Below are positions 9,007 through 17,676 of a stretch of DNA of 53,397 nucleotides, piece by piece; the stretch's first letter is position 1, and each line of letters begins with the position of its first letter. Source of the stretch: Desulfobacteraceae bacterium (lineage in GTDB: Bacteria > Desulfobacterota > Desulfobacteria > Desulfobacterales > Desulfosarcinaceae). Location: contig QZKV01000153.1 in assembly GCA_003599575.1 (NCBI GenBank), forward strand, positions 1-53,397, written 5' to 3'. Both the position numbers and the translations under genes were made by a program. Under the pieces are notes generated by a model that was given only the letters and a program-made list of their open reading frames with translations, ran no database searches and was not told the origin of the DNA.

Positions 9007-9040
9007 TATGAAATTGAAGAACTGCCGTGAAAGTTTCATA
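9007..9040. promoter_or_regulatory. inverted repeat in the divergent promoter region
   Basis: TATGAAATT (9007-9015) and AGTTTCATA (9032-9040) form 9-bp arms with one mismatch, 16 bases apart, midway between the two divergent start codons. The placement suits an operator controlling both the hydrolase and the flavin oxidoreductase. Confidence 0.35.
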
Positions 9041-9089
9041 TCACCACATTCTGATAATAATAACCAGCCAATCTGTTCAAGGAGAACCC

Positions 9090-11024
9090 ATGAATGAGCT
9101 GAGTGCCCTGTTGTCGCCCATAACCGTTCGGAACCTGGAAATTCCCAACCGTGCCGTCCTCCCTCCCATGGGTACGGGATTATGCAATCGGGATGGCACG
9201 GTAAGTGAAGCGCAGCTGGCCTATATGCAACGCCAGGCTTCGGGTGGCGCCGGTTTGCTGATCTCCGAGATAACGGCCGTTCACCCCAGCGGCTTGGTCA
9301 TTGCCGCCCAAACCGGTGCATGGGACGACCGATTCATTCCGGGCTTGAAACGCCTGGCCGGCGTGATGCACTCTTCGGGAGGCAGGGCCGCCATGCAGCT
9401 GCATCATGCCGGGCGCGAAAGCTACTATCTGCTCAAGAAGGGCAAGGCGATCGGTCCATCGGCCATTCCCAGTTCGGTATACCGCCAGGCGCCCCGGGAA
9501 ATGTCGCTGGAAGAGATCGAGGAGATCATTGCCGCTTTCGGAACCGCCGCGGCCCGGGCAAAGCAGGCCGGTTTCGACGCGGTAGAGATCCATGGCGCCC
9601 ACGGGTATCTTCTGACCCAATTCCTTTCGGCCGTTTCAAATCAACGCACCGATCGGTACGGAGGCAATTTTGCCGACCGCGCACGTTTCGCCATTGAAGT
9701 GGTCCGTTCGGTGCGCCGGAACGTCGGCGAAGATTTCCCGATCCTGTTGAGACTTTCTGCAGAAGAATACATCAAGAACGGCTATACCGTCGATGACGTG
9801 GTCACCATCCTGCCGGCCCTCACCCAGGCCGGCGTGGATGTCATCCATGCCTCCATCGGCACCCACGGCAGTCCGGCCGGCATCACCAGCGCGCCGCCGG
9901 AATTTGAGAGCGGTTTCAATGTCTGGCGGGCCGAAAAAATCAAAAAGGCCTCCGGTGTGCCGGTGATCGCCGTCGGCCGTTTCAACGATCCCCGTGTGGC
10001 CGATCGGGTGATCGCCAGCGGAGCGGCCGATCTGGTTGCCTTCGGACGCCAGCAATTGTGCGACCCCGATTTTCTTGAGAAAGCCAAAAAGGGACGCTAC
10101 GAAGATATCCGCATCTGCATCGCCTGCAATCAAGGGTGCATCGAACGCGAGATGTTCGAAGGCAAATCGGTGCGCTGTGCCATCAATCCGGAAACCGGAC
10201 AAGAGTTGCTGTACCCTAAAGCACCGGCCGTGACGACTCGCAACGTCTGGATCATCGGTGCCGGGCCGGCCGGTCTCACCGCCGCCTACGAAGCCAAACG
10301 GCTGGGCCATACTGTGACGGTATTCGAAAAGGAGCCTCAGCCGGGCGGTAACCTTCTTTACGCATGCAAGGCGCCGCATAAGGAAATTTATCTGCAGTGG
10401 ATTCAGTGGCTGGCCCGTCAAGTGCAGCAAGCCGGCGCCGTCATCCGCACCGGTACAACGGTTACTGAGGCGATGCTGGCCGAGGGCAAGCCGGAAATGG
10501 TCGTCCTGGCCGCCGGCGCGGAGAAGATCATACCCCCGATTTGCGGAATCGATTTGCCCCATGTCCGTGATGCCTGGGAAATTCTGTCCGAAAAAGTGCC
10601 GCCCGGAAAAAATTCCCTGGTCGTGGGCGGTGGTCTCATCGGAATGGAAACCGCTTGTTTTTTGGCCGCCAGGGGCGCTTCGGTGACCCTCATCGAGCAA
10701 CTGCCTTCCTCACCGGTGCCGAAAGCAACCTCTCACGGTTATTCCCTGCACAAGTATTTGAGGGAAAAGAAAGCCCAACTGCGATTCGGCTGTGCCCTTC
10801 AAGCCATCCAGACCGATTCGGTTACCTTGATCGACAACGGGCGGGAAGAAAAAATCAGCGGCCTTGATCAAATCGTGCTGGCCGTGGGTATGCGGCCGCG
10901 CAACGAACTGAAGCAATGCCTTGAAGCAAGCGGCATCCGTTACACCGTCGTCGGTGATGCACTTGAGGTACGCCGGATCATGGAGGCAACCGAAGAGGGC
11001 GCAAAGGCGGCCTGGAATTTATAG
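9090..11024 (+). CDS. NADH:flavin oxidoreductase, 2,4-dienoyl-CoA reductase (FadH) / old-yellow-enzyme family
   Basis: A 644-residue three-domain flavoenzyme. Residues 1-330 form an old-yellow-enzyme TIM barrel (PMGTGL, HHAGRE, HGAHGYLLTQFLS, RTDRYGG). Four cysteines follow at about 343, 346, 350 and 363 (CIACNQGC then RC) for a 4Fe-4S cluster. A FAD domain begins at IIGAGPAGLTAAYEA and an NAD(P)-binding fold at LVVGGGLIGMETACF. Electrons would pass NAD(P)H-FAD-FeS-FMN to an unsaturated substrate. Anaerobes have many paralogues, so dienoyl-CoA is only the default guess. AAGGAGA at 9079-9085 fixes the ATG at 9090 rather than the upstream start at 9027. Confidence 0.88.
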   Translation: MNELSALLSPITVRNLEIPNRAVLPPMGTGLCNRDGTVSEAQLAYMQRQASGGAGLLISEITAVHPSGLVIAAQTGAWDDRFIPGLKRLAGVMHSSGGRAAMQLHHAGRESYYLLKKGKAIGPSAIPSSVYRQAPREMSLEEIEEIIAAFGTAAARAKQAGFDAVEIHGAHGYLLTQFLSAVSNQRTDRYGGNFADRARFAIEVVRSVRRNVGEDFPILLRLSAEEYIKNGYTVDDVVTILPALTQAGVDVIHASIGTHGSPAGITSAPPEFESGFNVWRAEKIKKASGVPVIAVGRFNDPRVADRVIASGAADLVAFGRQQLCDPDFLEKAKKGRYEDIRICIACNQGCIEREMFEGKSVRCAINPETGQELLYPKAPAVTTRNVWIIGAGPAGLTAAYEAKRLGHTVTVFEKEPQPGGNLLYACKAPHKEIYLQWIQWLARQVQQAGAVIRTGTTVTEAMLAEGKPEMVVLAAGAEKIIPPICGIDLPHVRDAWEILSEKVPPGKNSLVVGGGLIGMETACFLAARGASVTLIEQLPSSPVPKATSHGYSLHKYLREKKAQLRFGCALQAIQTDSVTLIDNGREEKISGLDQIVLAVGMRPRNELKQCLEASGIRYTVVGDALEVRRIMEATEEGAKAAWNL

Positions 11025-11125
11025 GCGATGGCCATAAGCTGCCAATTTGCCGGCGGCATGATTCCCCTCAACGGCCACCGGCTTGGATGTACTTGAACGG
11101 TCACGTGCACGGAACCGGCAAAGGT

Positions 11126-13405
11126 CTATAAACCGGACATCACAGTGCGGGCTTCTTCGGCGCCGCTGAAATCGCCGTCCAGTTGCAGCGCCCGGCTCAG
11201 ATGCTCTTTGGCCAGGGCGTTGCTCTCTTTCTTGTGATAGGCCATGCCCAAATGGTAGTGGACGCTGGCATTATTGGGCAGCTTTTCAAGGCTGTCGGCA
11301 AATTCGGCGATGGCGCTGTCGTAGAGCCCCTTTTTATAGTAAATCCATCCCAGGGTGTCCATCACACTGGGATCTTCGGGAAGCTTTTCTTTTGCTTTGC
11401 TCGCCAGCATCAAAGCCTCATCCAGTTTTTCGGGTTTTCCCGCGAGCAGAAAAGCAAGGTTGTTGGCGGCAGGCGCAAAATCAGCGTCGATCCTGAGGAC
11501 TTCGCGATAATGCTTTTCCGATAGATCGAATTTGTTCTGGGCATCGTATAAGGTGCCCAGCAGCATATGGGGTCCGGCCATTTCCGGATCCTTCTCCAGC
11601 ATGGAATTATACTGGTCGATCGCTTTGTCTGTTTCTTTGCGTCGCAAGTAAATCTGCGCAAGTCCGTAGTAGGGCTGCGTAAAAGCGGGATAGTCCAGAA
11701 TGGCCGAGCGGTAGATGCTTTCGGCCTCATGATCCATATTCTGGGCCATGTAGAGGCGTGCTTTAAGGCTCTTGATAACCGCCCGATGGAACGGAGACGA
11801 TGGGACCGAGTCCAACTGCCGATCACATCTTGCCAATGCGGCGGAGAAGTCCTTTTTAATTAAATGAATACCGACGATGTAGTTCAATAGCTCGAGTTGT
11901 TCCTTCTCCAATGCAATTGCTTTTTCAAAACTGGACAAGGCGCTGTCATATTCTTTTTGCAGGCTTTGCACGATCCCTTGCAGGGCAAACCCTTGGTGAT
12001 TATCCGGTTGAATCTGAACCATGCGGTCGATACTGATTTGCGCCTGGCCCAGCTTGTTTTGCCCGATATGGGCTTTGGCCATTACCGTAAGCGCCTGAAA
12101 ATTTTTCGGCAGCACATCGAGTACTTCCCTGCTGAATTTTTCGGCGTTTGTAAAATCACGGGTTTTCAAGGAGATATCCGCATACACCAGTTTGGCGCGG
12201 AAATCCTGCGGATTCAACTGAAGGGATTTATTCAAAACGGATTTGGCGATCTGAAAGTCCCCTTTTTCAACAAGGCAAAGCGCCTTGAAGTAATAGGCCT
12301 TGCCCGCCTGGGCATCTTGGGCGATAATCTGATCGAAAATCGCGATGGCTTCGTTCCAACTCCGCTTGGCTGACAACAGTTCGCCTTTGAGCATCAAGGC
12401 CGGTATAAAATTGGGCCGGGCAGACAGAATTTTCTCAAGATAAGCCGAAGTTTCATCGGGCTCACCGATTTTAAAAAAATAGTGCGCGGTGTTCAGGATT
12501 ATGGCGCTGTCATCGGGTTTGAGCGTCACCAGTTGCCGATACATGGCCTTGGCTTGATCGACTTGTTTCAGAGAATCATAGAAGCGCGCCGCGCTGATGT
12601 ACGCTGCGACCGATTGCGGTTCAAGCTCGATCGCTTTTAAAAAAGCCTTCTCAGCCTCGCCGGTTTTCTTCTGTCGGGCATACAAGTTGCCCTGGGCGAT
12701 ACGCAACTCGGCGCTGTCGGGGTTGAACTCGATGGCCTTTCGCATTTCTTCTTCGGCAGGAATGTATTGCATTTGGGAAGTATAAAAACTCACCAGCGCC
12801 AGCAGCGGCTTGATGTTATGTGGATCGATGGATTTTGCTTTTTGCAGGTGAGCCTCCGCTTCCGCCATATCCCCACGGTTGGCCAGGATACCCGCCAGCC
12901 CGATGTACGCCTTGACCTGTTTGTCATCCAATTCGATGATACGTTTGAATACTTCGCCGGCTTCTTGCCTTCTGCTTTGCAGGTCATTCAAACCGGCCGA
13001 TAAGTAAAGCGCCTCCAGGTTGTTGGGATCGATGCGCAGAACGCTCTGAACATGTTTTTCAGACTCCGGGAGTTTTTTGGCCAGCATATAAAAAGTGGCC
13101 AGCTTGACCAGCGCCTGCGTGTTTTTGTCATCGATTTGGAGCACTGTCGAATAGGCTTTAAACGCGCCTTGCGGATTTTCCGCTTTCAAGTAGGTCTCAC
13201 CCAGCTTAAGATACGCTTCTACCGAGCGCGGGTCGAGCTGGATGGCGTTTTTAAGATGTATCTCAGCCACCTTGTATTCCCCTTTTCCAATGGCGGCATC
13301 GGCTTGGCGCATAAATTTTGATATCTTTTCTTTATCCGAGGCACAGCCCGCAAGCATCAAGGCCGCCGTCAACATGATCATCAGTCTTCTAAAAAAGAGC
13401 GCCAT
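11126..13405 (-). CDS. large TPR-repeat lipoprotein
   Basis: A 759-residue protein with a clear lipoprotein signal (MLTAALMLAGC, Cys21), so it is probably anchored to a membrane facing the periplasm. The remainder is built almost wholly of tetratricopeptide repeats of 34 residues (for example HLKNAIQLDPRSVEAYLKLG, HYREVLRIDADFAPAANNLA), roughly twenty in number. The architecture recalls the PrsT proteins of exosortase/exopolysaccharide loci, but no exosortase, PEP-CTERM protein or polysaccharide genes lie nearby, so the name is not given. GGAGGGAG precedes the ATG at 13405. It is probably a scaffold for envelope protein complexes. Confidence 0.8.
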   Translation of the reverse strand: MALFFRRLMIMLTAALMLAGCASDKEKISKFMRQADAAIGKGEYKVAEIHLKNAIQLDPRSVEAYLKLGETYLKAENPQGAFKAYSTVLQIDDKNTQALVKLATFYMLAKKLPESEKHVQSVLRIDPNNLEALYLSAGLNDLQSRRQEAGEVFKRIIELDDKQVKAYIGLAGILANRGDMAEAEAHLQKAKSIDPHNIKPLLALVSFYTSQMQYIPAEEEMRKAIEFNPDSAELRIAQGNLYARQKKTGEAEKAFLKAIELEPQSVAAYISAARFYDSLKQVDQAKAMYRQLVTLKPDDSAIILNTAHYFFKIGEPDETSAYLEKILSARPNFIPALMLKGELLSAKRSWNEAIAIFDQIIAQDAQAGKAYYFKALCLVEKGDFQIAKSVLNKSLQLNPQDFRAKLVYADISLKTRDFTNAEKFSREVLDVLPKNFQALTVMAKAHIGQNKLGQAQISIDRMVQIQPDNHQGFALQGIVQSLQKEYDSALSSFEKAIALEKEQLELLNYIVGIHLIKKDFSAALARCDRQLDSVPSSPFHRAVIKSLKARLYMAQNMDHEAESIYRSAILDYPAFTQPYYGLAQIYLRRKETDKAIDQYNSMLEKDPEMAGPHMLLGTLYDAQNKFDLSEKHYREVLRIDADFAPAANNLAFLLAGKPEKLDEALMLASKAKEKLPEDPSVMDTLGWIYYKKGLYDSAIAEFADSLEKLPNNASVHYHLGMAYHKKESNALAKEHLSRALQLDGDFSGAEEARTVMSGL

Positions 13406-13757
13406 GGTACTCCCTCCGTCGGTATCGAACCTGGATAGTGATGCGGGTTGTGTGGCTTTATAGAATCGCGATCAATTTTATTGCAAGGCGGCAGTCAAAC
13501 CGGTCTTGTAATACCGGCAGCACTTTTTCCATCCACAACTTCGTTTTTTTAACGCATGTGCCAATAAAAATAAAGGACGGATATCGGCATGGATGAATTT
13601 GCCCGGTCACGTTCGCTGAGCCCCCCAATGGAATCGCACGGGACGGCCGCAAAGCGCCCTGCGCCCGCCCGGGTCGGGCGACCGATGTCTGGGGGGCCTG
13701 CCTGCACTTGGGCTTCAATACGGTGGCGTTTAAACGTTATGAAAAAAAGCGCAGCGG

Positions 13758-13804
13758 CGGGTGGAGAACTCCCGGACGGCTTTTTGAACCGTCTTCTCCA
13801 CCCG
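13758..13804. repeat. compound hairpin
   Basis: CGGGTGGAGAA (13758-13768) pairs perfectly with TTCTCCACCCG (13794-13804), and inside it GACGG pairs with CCGTC around a T-rich loop. It lies 18 bases from the tRNA-Leu terminator. It may be a second terminator, a processing site or part of a small RNA. Confidence 0.45.
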
Positions 13805-13822
13805 GTCCAGCGGCCATAAAGA

Positions 13823-13855
13823 AAGGGTTTGCAGTACTTGCTTCTGCAAACCCTT
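13823..13855 (-). terminator. terminator of tRNA-Leu
   Basis: On the minus strand AAGGGTTTGCAG pairs with CTGCAAACCCTT (perfect 12-bp stem, 9-base loop) and is followed by TCTTTAT. It begins 10 bases after the tRNA 3' end. Confidence 0.65.
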
Positions 13856-13865
13856 ATTGGGTGCT

Positions 13866-13952
13866 TGGTGCCGAAGGGGAGACTCGAACTCCCACGAGGG
13901 AACCCCCACTAGACCCTGAACCTAGCGCGTCTACCAGTTCCGCCACTTCGGC
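13866..13952 (-). tRNA. tRNA-Leu (anticodon CAG)
   Basis: An 87-nt class II tRNA with the CCA encoded. The acceptor stem GCCGAAG pairs with CTTCGGC. The D arm contains CTGGTAGAC, the anticodon loop is TTCAGGG, there is a long variable arm as in leucine tRNAs, and the T loop is TTCGAGT. It has its own strong promoter at 14002-14030 and a terminator at 13823-13855, so it is a single-gene unit. Confidence 0.95.
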
Positions 13953-14001
13953 AAAAATGCGCATGATGCTTCAAAAGGTTGCTTTCATGCGTAAGATGCA
14001 T

Positions 14002-14030
14002 TAAATATATGGATTCATTTGGGGTGTCAA
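14002..14030 (-). promoter_or_regulatory. sigma-70 promoter of tRNA-Leu
   Basis: Read on the minus strand: TTGACA (14030-14025), a 17-base spacer, TATTTA (14007-14002). It lies about 50 bases upstream of the mature tRNA end. It abuts the divergent TATAAT of ribF. Confidence 0.75.
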
Positions 14031-14032
14031 GC

Positions 14033-14038
14033 TATAAT
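14033..14038 (+). promoter_or_regulatory. -10 box for ribF
   Basis: A perfect TATAAT stands 22 bases before the ribF ATG. At the right distance upstream there is only TGGATT, a poor -35. The start site would leave a leader of about 15 bases, too short for an FMN riboswitch. Confidence 0.4.
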
Positions 14039-14059
14039 TGGCGGGTTCGGAAGACCATC

Positions 14060-15001
14060 ATGGAAATCATCAAAGAGTTGGAAGAAATACGAAAACCGCT
14101 GACAAACGCGGTCATCACCATCGGCAATTTCGATGGCGTGCACATCGGGCATCAGGCCCTGTTTCACACGGTCGTTGAAAAAGCGCAAGCCCTGGGAGGT
14201 GCCGCCGTCGCCATGACGTTCGATCCCCATCCCCTGCATGTCTTGGCGCCCGACGCCCGTCCGCTGATGATCACCCCGGCGGAGCAGAAAATAGAGCTTA
14301 TTGCACAAACCGGAATCGAGATTTTGATCTCCATTGCCTTCACCCGGGAGTTTGCATCCATTTCGGCGCGCAGTTTTGTAGAAGACCTTTTGCTCGCGCG
14401 CATCGGCATGCGCGCCATCGTGGTGGGCAAGGATTACTCCTTCGGCCGCAACCGCGAAGGCAATTTGACGCTGTTGCGGCAATGGGCCGATGAGCTGGAT
14501 TTCCAGGTGCTGGTGGTCGATTGGATTCAGGCCGACGACCGGGAGTTCCAGCGCATCAGCAGCACGCAGATCCGCGAACTGGTCATGAACGGAAAAATGG
14601 AAGACGCCCGCAAAATGCTGGGGCGGCCCTATCAAATCGGAGGGGTCGTTGCCGCCGGTCGGAATCGTGGCGGACGGCTGCTGGGGTTTCCCACGGCCAA
14701 CATTGTTTTGCAGGATGAGCTGTGTCCCAAGCAGGGCATTTATGCCGTAACGGTGGACCACGCCCAGCGGACCTACCAGGGTGTGGCCAATATCGGCTAC
14801 AGCCCCACCTTCGATGACCACATCTTCACCGTAGAAGTGCATATTTTGGATTTTCAACAAAACATTTACAATGATCCGATCCGCATCAATTTTATCCGGC
14901 GGCTGCGCGATGAGGAAAAATTCGACTCGATCGATGCGCTGACGGCCCAAATCCATAAAGATGTCGCCCGCGCCCGCGAGGTGCTGGGCGACCTGTCGTA
15001 A
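14060..15001 (+). CDS. ribF: bifunctional riboflavin kinase / FAD synthetase
   Basis: RibF phosphorylates riboflavin to FMN and adenylylates FMN to FAD. The N-terminal nucleotidyltransferase domain shows ITIGNFDGVHIGHQ; the C-terminal flavokinase domain shows GFPTANI and GVANIGYSPTF. Its 313 residues are the usual length. The start at 14060 (MEIIKELEEI) lies just downstream of TATAAT; an open frame reaches back to 13979 but would begin inside the divergent promoter. It leads the ribF-membrane protein-def-fmt row. Confidence 0.93.
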   Translation: MEIIKELEEIRKPLTNAVITIGNFDGVHIGHQALFHTVVEKAQALGGAAVAMTFDPHPLHVLAPDARPLMITPAEQKIELIAQTGIEILISIAFTREFASISARSFVEDLLLARIGMRAIVVGKDYSFGRNREGNLTLLRQWADELDFQVLVVDWIQADDREFQRISSTQIRELVMNGKMEDARKMLGRPYQIGGVVAAGRNRGGRLLGFPTANIVLQDELCPKQGIYAVTVDHAQRTYQGVANIGYSPTFDDHIFTVEVHILDFQQNIYNDPIRINFIRRLRDEEKFDSIDALTAQIHKDVARAREVLGDLS

Positions 15002-15030
15002 TCGCATCATTTTCCACATTCCGGTGATCT

Positions 15031-16122
15031 ATGCCCAAGAAACTCGTCTTTTCGCTGCTGCTCGGCGGCTTGTTGTCGGCCGGCACGTTGTATCTGGCTT
15101 TTCGCAACGTCCCTTTGGCTCAGCTGATCAGCTATCTGGGAACGATCACCTATGCCTGGATGGCGCCCTCCCTTGCCTTGGTCGTATTGTCCTTTGTATT
15201 GCGGGTCTGCCGATGGCGGCTTATTTTAAAAGACGCCATGGCGCTGAGTTTCTGGCAGGCCTTCCATCCGTTGATGATCGGTTTCATGATCAACAGTGTC
15301 CTGCCGGGACGCGTGGGCGAATTGGCCAGGCCGGTTCTGCTGAAAAGGGAACATGGACTGGCTTTCGGCACCGGGTTGGCGACGGTGGTGGCCGAAAGGG
15401 TGTTCGACATGGTGGTCTTGATCGCCCTTTTCGCCGCCGTTTTCCCGACCGTTGTCAGCCGCCCGGACCTGGATGTGGCCTTCGGCGGGATGCACCTCAA
15501 CAGCCAGACGCTGCAGGCAGTGGCCTGGGCCATGATCCGAATCGGCATCGTTCTGGTGATCGGCCTTGCGCTGCTGGCTTTTTCCGGCTCGCGCCGGGTC
15601 CTGCTGAATACGATCGAATGGCTGATGGGCTTTTCCGGTCGGACCGGACCGCGCCTCCAGAAGCACATTCAGCGCTTCGGCCGCGCGTTGATCGGCTGGG
15701 TGGAAAGTTTCGCCCAAGGACTGAAACTGATCGGGCATCCACGCCGTGCAATCGCATGTCTCGCTTTGTCGGTCATGATTTGGGCTGCGGGCGTCTTGTC
15801 CTACTATGTTTTCGCGATCGGTTGCCCAGGCATTGATCTGTCGTTTACGGAAATGGCCGTAGTCACCACAATCATATGCTTTTTCATCGCCTTGCCGTCC
15901 GTACCGGGATATTGGGGCGTGTGGGAGGCAGGCGGTGTTTTCGCCCTTGCCCTCTTCGGCGCAACAGCCCAGGATGCAGCCGCTTTCACGCTGGTTTCGC
16001 ATGCCTTGCAATTGTTTCCGGTTATTTTGATCGGATGGCTTTCCGCCCTGGTCACCAGTATCAATATTTGGCAATTGAGCTATGGCACCAAAACAAAAAA
16101 CATGCTCGAGGTGAACGCTTGA
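15031..16122 (+). CDS. lysylphosphatidylglycerol synthase TM-region / UPF0104-type flippase-like membrane protein
   Basis: A 363-residue integral membrane protein with about eight hydrophobic helices. It opens with KKLVFSLLLGGLLSAGTLYLAF and carries the family features VLSFVLRVCRWRLIL, INSVLPGRVGELARPVLL and a late PSVPGYWGVWEAGG segment. The family is the flippase-like domain of MprF, also found alone; no soluble synthetase domain is present. The probable role is lipid or lipid-linked substrate movement, but the substrate is unknown. It lies between ribF and def with short spacing, so they are probably co-transcribed. Confidence 0.8.
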   Translation: MPKKLVFSLLLGGLLSAGTLYLAFRNVPLAQLISYLGTITYAWMAPSLALVVLSFVLRVCRWRLILKDAMALSFWQAFHPLMIGFMINSVLPGRVGELARPVLLKREHGLAFGTGLATVVAERVFDMVVLIALFAAVFPTVVSRPDLDVAFGGMHLNSQTLQAVAWAMIRIGIVLVIGLALLAFSGSRRVLLNTIEWLMGFSGRTGPRLQKHIQRFGRALIGWVESFAQGLKLIGHPRRAIACLALSVMIWAAGVLSYYVFAIGCPGIDLSFTEMAVVTTIICFFIALPSVPGYWGVWEAGGVFALALFGATAQDAAAFTLVSHALQLFPVILIGWLSALVTSINIWQLSYGTKTKNMLEVNA

Positions 16123-16135
16123 AGGAGGACAGCCA

Positions 16136-16651
16136 GTGAGCCCTCTTGAAATATTAACTTTTCCGGAAGAATTTTTAAGAAATCCCGTCCGGCCGGTCGA
16201 GCAAATTGACGGGGTGCTGCAAACGGTCATCGACCGGATGGCCGAAACCATGTACCAGGCGCCCGGGGTTGGTTTGGCCGCCATCCAGGTTGGTTTGGAC
16301 AAGAGCCTGCTGGTATACGACATCACTTCCAAAGAGAACGGCAGGGACCTGCATGTCCTGATCAATCCCAGGATCATCGCCCAGGAGGGACAGATCATCT
16401 CCGAAAACGAAGGGTGCCTCAGCGTGCCCGATTTTCGCGCGGATGTGCAGCGCTTCGCCCACATTCTGGTGGAGGGTCTGGACCGCGACGGCAAACCATT
16501 GCGTTTCGAGGCCGAAGGCTTTCCGGCCGTCGTTTTGCAGCACGAAATCGATCATTTGAACGGCATTTTGTTTCTTGACCGCATCAGCGCACTCAAACGC
16601 CAGTTGTATACGCGGCGGGTTAAAAAGCAGCTCAAACATCAGGGAGCCTGA
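16136..16651 (+). CDS. def: peptide deformylase
   Basis: Def removes the formyl group from nascent N-terminal methionine. All three motifs are present: GVGLAAIQVG (44-53), EGCLSV with metal-binding Cys94, and HEIDH with His136, catalytic Glu137 and His140. It has 171 residues. The start is a GTG at 16136 with AAGGAGG seven bases upstream. It stands directly before fmt, which adds the formyl group it removes, a classic pairing. Confidence 0.95.
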   Translation: MSPLEILTFPEEFLRNPVRPVEQIDGVLQTVIDRMAETMYQAPGVGLAAIQVGLDKSLLVYDITSKENGRDLHVLINPRIIAQEGQIISENEGCLSVPDFRADVQRFAHILVEGLDRDGKPLRFEAEGFPAVVLQHEIDHLNGILFLDRISALKRQLYTRRVKKQLKHQGA

Positions 16652-16653
16652 CC

Positions 16654-17592
16654 GTGCAGCCATCCATCGTATTCATGGGTACCCCGGATTTTGCGGTGGC
16701 GCCATTGCTGGCGCTTCACGCGGCTGCCTTTAAAGTCATCTTGGTCGTTACCCAGCCCGACCGTCCCAAAGGCCGCGGACGCATTCCGGCGCCGCCGCCG
16801 GTGAAGGAAGCTGCGCTGCGATTGGGGTATACCGTGGCGCAACCGGTCAAGGTACGCGATCCCGCCTTTGTGGCCCGGCTGAACGAGCTTGAGCCCGATT
16901 TTATCGTGGTGGTCGCCTTCGGCCAGATTCTTCCGCTGCACGTTCTGCAAATCCCCAAATTCGGGGCGGTCAATATTCACGCCTCCTTGCTGCCCCGTTA
17001 CCGGGGACCGGCCCCGATCCAATGGGCCGTGATCCGGGGGGAACATCAGACCGGCATCACCACCATGCTGATGGACAGCGGCGTGGATACCGGCGATATC
17101 CTGTTGCAGTCATCCACGCCCATTCGCGCAGATGAAACGGCCGGTCAACTTCATGACCGTTTGTCCCACCTGGGTGCGCAGCTGCTGGTGAGTACGTTGA
17201 TCAAGTTGATCGAGGGCAGCGTCGCGCCGCAGCCACAGAACCACGCTCAAGCCTCCTATGCACCGCTTTTGAAGAAAACCGACGGTCATATCCACTGGCA
17301 TCAACCCGCCGGCCGCCTGGACGCTTTCGTGCGCGCCATGACTCCCTGGCCGGGAGCCTTTTGCCATTGGCGCGGCCGGCTTTTGAAAATCCTGAAAGCC
17401 CATCCATTAGAGGGTGTTGACACGCAGGCGGCGCCTGGGACGGTGATCGAAAGCTTCCCGGACGAACTTCGCGTGGCCGCCCAGCCGGGTGCATTGGCAA
17501 TCGACGAACTTCAGGGAGAATCGGGTAAGCGCTTGTCCGCCAAAGATTTCCTCAGAGGACATGATTTGGCGCCGGGAACGTTGTTGACGTGA
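16654..17592 (+). CDS. fmt: methionyl-tRNA formyltransferase
   Basis: Fmt formylates initiator methionyl-tRNA from 10-formyl-THF. It opens with VFMGTPDFAV, has the formyltransferase core VNIHASLLPRYRGPAPIQWA with the catalytic Asn/His, and the Asp in DSGVDTGD. The C-terminal domain ends at PGTLLT. 312 residues, normal. It starts with GTG two bases after def, behind AGGGA. The stop codon is immediately followed by a nonamer repeat array. Confidence 0.95.
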   Translation: MQPSIVFMGTPDFAVAPLLALHAAAFKVILVVTQPDRPKGRGRIPAPPPVKEAALRLGYTVAQPVKVRDPAFVARLNELEPDFIVVVAFGQILPLHVLQIPKFGAVNIHASLLPRYRGPAPIQWAVIRGEHQTGITTMLMDSGVDTGDILLQSSTPIRADETAGQLHDRLSHLGAQLLVSTLIKLIEGSVAPQPQNHAQASYAPLLKKTDGHIHWHQPAGRLDAFVRAMTPWPGAFCHWRGRLLKILKAHPLEGVDTQAAPGTVIESFPDELRVAAQPGALAIDELQGESGKRLSAKDFLRGHDLAPGTLLT

Positions 17593-17676
17593 AACCCAAC
17601 AACCCAACAAACCCGATAACCCAACAAACCCAATAAACCCAATAAACCCAACCAACCCAACCAACCCGATAAACCC
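17593..17676 (+). repeat. nonamer array A (CCCAAYAAA type) between fmt and rsmB
   Basis: About nine degenerate 9-base units (CCCAACAAA, CCCAATAAA, CCCGATAAA, CCCAACCAA) fill the whole 84-base gap. The array begins directly after the fmt stop and ends directly at the rsmB ATG. The coding strand has only two G residues (in the CCCGATAA units). There is no Shine-Dalgarno sequence. Confidence 0.9.

Larger units (their letters stand above)
13406..13865. other. 460-base intergenic region with two strong hairpins
   Basis: This gap lies between the TPR lipoprotein start and the tRNA-Leu 3' end. The half next to the tRNA carries two strong inverted repeats (13758-13804 and 13823-13855). Short open frames here are GC-skewed, lack ribosome sites and run across the hairpins, so I do not call genes. 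Confidence 0.5.

Noticed and set aside
13589..14004. Two overlapping plus-strand frames between the TPR gene and ribF
   Set aside because: They cross two hairpins and the antisense of tRNA-Leu, and show no family similarity or ribosome site.
14039..14059. FMN riboswitch before ribF
   Set aside because: The leader after the TATAAT box is only about 15 bases and the conserved RFN elements are absent.
17593..17676. Possible CRISPR array
   Set aside because: The nonamer arrays have no spacers of constant length, the unit is nine bases, and no cas genes are present.
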